The notes under the pieces: generated by a model | Told to the model about the DNA's origin: nothing | The model's input: the letters and a program-made list of their open reading frames with translations, nothing else | The model's database searches: none | Origin: Chlamydiota bacterium | Lineage (GTDB): Bacteria > Chlamydiota > Chlamydiia > Chlamydiales > Criblamydiaceae | Assembly: GCA_021772365.1 (NCBI GenBank) | Contig: JAJFMC010000364.1 | Location: 1-9,722 of the forward strand | Length of the DNA: 9,722 nucleotides | Reading direction: 5' to 3' | Made by a program: the position numbers and the translations under genes | In this document: positions 7,048-9,722 of the stretch, piece by piece | Numbering within the stretch: the stretch's first letter is position 1 | How the letters are laid out: every line of letters begins with the position of its first letter

Positions 7048-8055
7048 TTAACGAAACATGTTTGATGGTGTGTTTCGTAGTAACTGTCCAAGACTCGACC
7101 ATAATTGCGTGATGCTATTGTCGTTTTCTTCCATATTCTGAATCTTAGTCATGATCTCGTCTTTCTTCATATTTCCTTTTTCGCGGGTAACGAAGGCGTT
7201 CCCTGATGCTTGGTTCCCTTGGAATTTGAACACAGAGCCACCAATACCACTTCCACCACTAGCCAAGGCTGCAACACCACCGGCAGCTGCTAACACGGCC
7301 GGAAGGGCAGCTCCACCAGTACCAACAAGTAGTGCGACCAAACCTCCAAAAAATACAGCACCACCAATAATCCCGGCACCTACACTGATCCAGTTAAATA
7401 TTTTTGAATTTTTCGCTTTTTGGCGAGCCTCTTCAAGTAAATCTAGGTATTGTTCGAACAAGCGTTTTTTATCTCTACTGTCTTGGATGATGTTATCTTT
7501 GAGTGTAACGCTAGCTTTTTGGCGGATATCAATCTGGTTGTGATGCATTTCGTAAGTGAGTTTCTCGAGTTCCGCTTCACTAAGCTCGCCGAACCCAGCT
7601 CTTGATGATGTTTCTTCAGAGTTAGCAACTGCTTTCACTAGTTTTGACTCATCGACTTTTTTCAATGCTGACACTAAGGAATCGACGCCTGTTGCTGGAG
7701 CAATTTGCGGTTTTTGTAGGACTGGACGTGATCCAATAGCTTGCATCGACTGATCGATTCTTTTCGATTCTGCAACTTGGCTATCTTCTTTTTCGGCGCT
7801 AGGTGCAAAGAGGACCCACATTTTCTTAAAAAGTTCTTTGACGTACGAACCTTTTGTCGATGAAGTGGAGTCGTCAACAGTTTCATTGGATTTGACCGGT
7901 ATATATTCAGGTATCTGCTCTTGAACAACCGGCTGTTGTACAGCAGATGGATTGGCGTCGACCTTTTTGACATCACCATCAGCTGTACTGAGATGACTTT
8001 CAAACGTATTCACTTTACCAGTGAACGGTTGACCTGTAATTTTTGTGTCGCCCAT
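7048..8055 (-). CDS. copB: Type III secretion translocator, CopB/YopB-like
   Basis: Probable major pore-forming translocator. The 335 residues comprise a polar N-terminus, PVLQKP at 111-116, a charged helical region (155-218), a hydrophobic hairpin of two Gly/Ala-rich segments (about 222-245 and 247-270) and a short polar tail (280-335). Two adjacent membrane segments preceded by a coiled-coil-like region is the YopB/IpaB/CopB pattern. PxLxxP is the motif by which such translocators bind the groove of their TPR chaperone, and the chaperone gene lies directly upstream (35 bases away). As I recall, Chlamydia CopB is close to 490 residues, so this protein is markedly shorter, chiefly in the C-terminal part. 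Start ATG 8053-8055 has AGAGGA nine bases upstream. Confidence 0.77.
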   Translation of the reverse strand: MGDTKITGQPFTGKVNTFESHLSTADGDVKKVDANPSAVQQPVVQEQIPEYIPVKSNETVDDSTSSTKGSYVKELFKKMWVLFAPSAEKEDSQVAESKRIDQSMQAIGSRPVLQKPQIAPATGVDSLVSALKKVDESKLVKAVANSEETSSRAGFGELSEAELEKLTYEMHHNQIDIRQKASVTLKDNIIQDSRDKKRLFEQYLDLLEEARQKAKNSKIFNWISVGAGIIGGAVFFGGLVALLVGTGGAALPAVLAAAGGVAALASGGSGIGGSVFKFQGNQASGNAFVTREKGNMKKDEIMTKIQNMEENDNSITQLWSSLGQLLRNTPSNMFR

Positions 8056-8090
8056 AATTATGTGTCCTCTAATAGTGACCTATATAATTT

Positions 8091-8588
8091 TTAACCTTTC
8101 TTTTTCCTCAACGCCTGCTGAAACAGTTCAATTTGCTGTAACAGAGCGTAGTAGGTCCCTTGCTTTTTAGCAATGGTTTTGGCTGAATATAGAGCTTTCA
8201 AACCTCGGGTGTATTCACCCATCGTGTGGAAACATTCGGCAGCGTGAAAGTGTGGGTAAGGGTCGGAGATTGTCGGATCAGTAATCGCTGCCCAGCTGTA
8301 TGCTTCGATGGCTTCTTCATATTTTTTCAGCATCTGGAGGGTGGCACCGAGACCTTTCCAATAGTTGTAATTTCTGATACGTAGAGCAACAAGTAGGCGA
8401 AACAAGTTTTCAGCTTCGGTGTACCACCCATTTTCGTAGTAGCTGAATGCAAAGGAATAGATCCCCTCAATTGTCTCATCATCAAATTTACTGAGATCGT
8501 CGAGGTTGATATCTACACTATCCATGAGCTCTATCAACTCTTGGTGGGTGATACTCTCCTGTTCCTGTTCTATTGTTGTTTCTATCAT
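8091..8588 (-). CDS. LcrH/SycD-family class II type III secretion chaperone
   Basis: Cytosolic TPR chaperone that binds translocators before secretion and keeps them from inserting or aggregating. The 165 residues show an N-terminal helix region (15-38) then three TPR-like repeats: about 40-70 (EGIYSFAFSYYENGWYTEAE at the start), 74-107 (YNYWKGLGATLQMLKKYEEA at the start) and 108-140 (PHFHAAECFHTMGEYTRGL within). Small-residue and aromatic positions of each repeat (A/G at 8, Y/F at 11, A at 20) are kept, and length and layout fit LcrH/SycD. It is second in the operon, 12 bases after the 185-residue gene, and ahead of both translocators, as in Yersinia lcrH-yopB-yopD. Chlamydia has two paralogues of this family; the one linked to copB-copD is the relevant comparison. 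Ribosome site is weak (GAGAG, overlapping the previous gene's end). Confidence 0.87.
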   Translation of the reverse strand: MIETTIEQEQESITHQELIELMDSVDINLDDLSKFDDETIEGIYSFAFSYYENGWYTEAENLFRLLVALRIRNYNYWKGLGATLQMLKKYEEAIEAYSWAAITDPTISDPYPHFHAAECFHTMGEYTRGLKALYSAKTIAKKQGTYYALLQQIELFQQALRKKKG

Positions 8589-8600
8589 ACTATTCTCTCA

Positions 8601-9158
8601 TTATCGTCCGGCAATCGAACGAGCCTTTTGTTTTTTATCCTCATCAAGAGGTTTCATAATAGCACGCGCCATCTGGTACGTTTCGTAACGTTCGTTGGTT
8701 AGCTGTGTGACAGTTTGAAGTTGCATGTCATTTTGTGTATTGAGGTCTTCGACATGCATACGAATATTTTCGATTAGACGTTGGCGATCTTCGGGTTTAT
8801 ATGTTTTACCCTCTTTAAGAATTTTTAAACTATCAGGGTTGATTTTCAGATCGTTGACGAAATCGTCATTGTCACTGTTTTTGATGGCATCCTGCAACAT
8901 ATCGAACAGCTCTTCATCAACCTTTACTTCACCATCTTTACTGGTAAGGCTGTTGACTTTTGCGATCAGGTCATGAAGTTTCTGAACCTCTTTCTGACGT
9001 TCTTTAAGCTCTTCAAGTTCTTTCGTCGTATCTTTCTGAAGTTGATAAAGACGTGATGTAAGAATATCGTAGACTAAAGAATCGATTGTCGGTTTTTTCT
9101 CAACGACGTTATCGATTTCAAGCGTTTCACCGATACGCTCTGCACTTTGTTCAGTCAT
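8601..9158 (-). CDS. Helical protein of unknown function heading the translocon operon
   Basis: First gene of the translocon operon; I do not recognise the family. The 185 residues lack a signal peptide and any hydrophobic segment. Strongly charged helical stretches lie at about 35-70 (LYQLQKDTTKELEELKERQK, coiled-coil-like) and 122-168 (a long helix holding VTQLTNERYETYQMARAIM), separated by a small acidic region (80-120, EVKVDEELFDML, NDDFVNDL). Two long helices around a small middle domain is a plan seen in type III tip, filament and needle-related proteins, but also in many other proteins. In Yersinia the gene at this position is lcrV, and Chlamydia carries the small protein CT577 between the chaperone and copB, so a needle-tip, filament or chaperone-partner role are all open. 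The start ATG at 9158 has GGAGA nine bases upstream. Confidence 0.8.
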   Translation of the reverse strand: MTEQSAERIGETLEIDNVVEKKPTIDSLVYDILTSRLYQLQKDTTKELEELKERQKEVQKLHDLIAKVNSLTSKDGEVKVDEELFDMLQDAIKNSDNDDFVNDLKINPDSLKILKEGKTYKPEDRQRLIENIRMHVEDLNTQNDMQLQTVTQLTNERYETYQMARAIMKPLDEDKKQKARSIAGR

Positions 9159-9369
9159 GACGTCTGGTCTCCAATGTTAAATTATTTTTTTACTCAACAC
9201 CCTTCATAACAATCTATAAAGGCCGTCCATACCCATTTCGGAAATGTCTATTGAAACAAATAACTATTAAGAAGACTTAAAGATTAAATGAATATCTTGC
9301 AAAACATCTCCCTGATTCCCAAGAAATCGTAACAGATCGCCGTTTTTTGCACAAATCTGGAAATTTTAG
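9159..9369. other. Upstream region of the translocon operon
   Basis: No gene is visible. The likely operon promoter should lie here, but I find no convincing pair of boxes: the complement of TCTATA (9213-9218, reading TATAGA) could be a -10, with no matching -35. A 13-bp palindrome, CATTTC-G-GAAATG (9234-9246), sits just above it and might be a regulatory site. Confidence 0.35.
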
Positions 9370-9722
9370 AGGCAGAACACCAAGGACCCTAAAGCAGAAC
9401 TGCAAGTACAACAGGTGGAAGACCGAGTTCTTATTTTTTTAGATCGTCTAACGTTTTGTATAACAAACACTTGCAAAGTTCCAGAAAAGCTGAAATCTGC
9501 AAGTTGTTGTTTTGCTATTCAATATAACCACGGAGAAAAAAACGCTAACAAGACCCCCTTTAAAGACCGATGTAAAGTGAAAAAGCAATTCCTATTTACA
9601 AACAACGATGATTCATTTTTTACTATTGAGAAATTATTGAGTAAAATTGATAAATTGAAAATAGAGTTGAAGTCATCTATAAATATTGAAATCGATGCCG
9701 CTTCTACCTGGTTAAATTTTTC
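9370..9722 (+). CDS. Open frame running off the right edge, doubtful gene
   Basis: The plus frame after TAG at 9367-9369 stays open for 117 codons to the window end, which is unusual for AT-rich non-coding DNA. No ATG occurs in it. GTG occurs at 9415 and 9577, neither with a clear ribosome binding site, so the real start is unknown. The predicted text includes a Cys-rich middle (TFCITNTCKV, ASCCFAIQ) and a charged helical end (KLLSKIDKLKIELK). The minus strand over 9519-9722 is also open in the codon-aligned frame, ending TGA at 9519-9521, so a gene entering from the right on the other strand, ending there, is an alternative. AT content rises here. Treat as a possible gene start, a gene remnant or a chance opening. 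Confidence 0.35.

Noticed and set aside
7151..7543. 130-codon plus-strand open frame
   Set aside because: It is antisense to the CopB-like gene, and its proline/alanine-rich text is the mirror of the glycine/alanine-rich hydrophobic hairpin on the real coding strand.

Overview
The window looks like a piece of chromosome from a member of the Chlamydiota outside the classical Chlamydia genus (an amoeba-symbiont type relative). Three things point there: a signal peptidase I of 635 residues with a very large insertion and a second, C-terminal membrane segment, which is the chlamydial form of LepB; an MgtE magnesium channel carrying the GMSGNVGIQ variant of the pore motif; and a type III secretion translocon cassette with an LcrH/SycD-type TPR chaperone followed by two translocator-like proteins (CopB/CopD-like). 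Base composition is moderately AT-rich, judged by eye. All family assignments rest on reading motifs; no search was run.

Left half, plus strand. Positions 1-148 hold the 3' end of an unidentified gene followed by a good hairpin terminator. Then come a sigma70-type promoter and lepB (457-2364), a roughly 310-base spacer with repeat debris and a weak promoter, and a two-gene unit: mgtE (2677-4149) overlapping by ATGA a class I SAM-dependent methyltransferase (4146-4805). A gene-free stretch of almost 490 bases (4806-5291) is filled mainly by a long imperfect inverted repeat about 317 bp long. An uncharacterised multi-pass membrane protein follows (5292-5915).

Right half, minus strand. A four-gene operon runs from 9158 down to 5985: a 185-residue helical protein of unknown function, the TPR chaperone, a two-hairpin-helix translocator (CopB-like) and a second translocator (CopD-like). 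It ends at a strong hairpin terminator at 5926-5959, in the gap between the convergent membrane-protein gene and the operon. The gene order matches Yersinia lcrV-lcrH(sycD)-yopB-yopD, with the 185-residue protein in the lcrV position. The chaperone should hold the two hydrophobic translocators soluble until the type III apparatus secretes them into the host membrane; the CopB-like protein has a PxLxxP motif of the kind that binds such chaperones.

Right edge. From 9159 to 9369 there is upstream region without a convincing promoter. From 9370 to the end a plus-strand frame is open without a clear start codon, so it may be a gene beginning, a gene remnant or chance.

The most interesting items are the unknown first gene of the translocon operon and the long inverted-repeat element, a piece of which recurs behind lepB.
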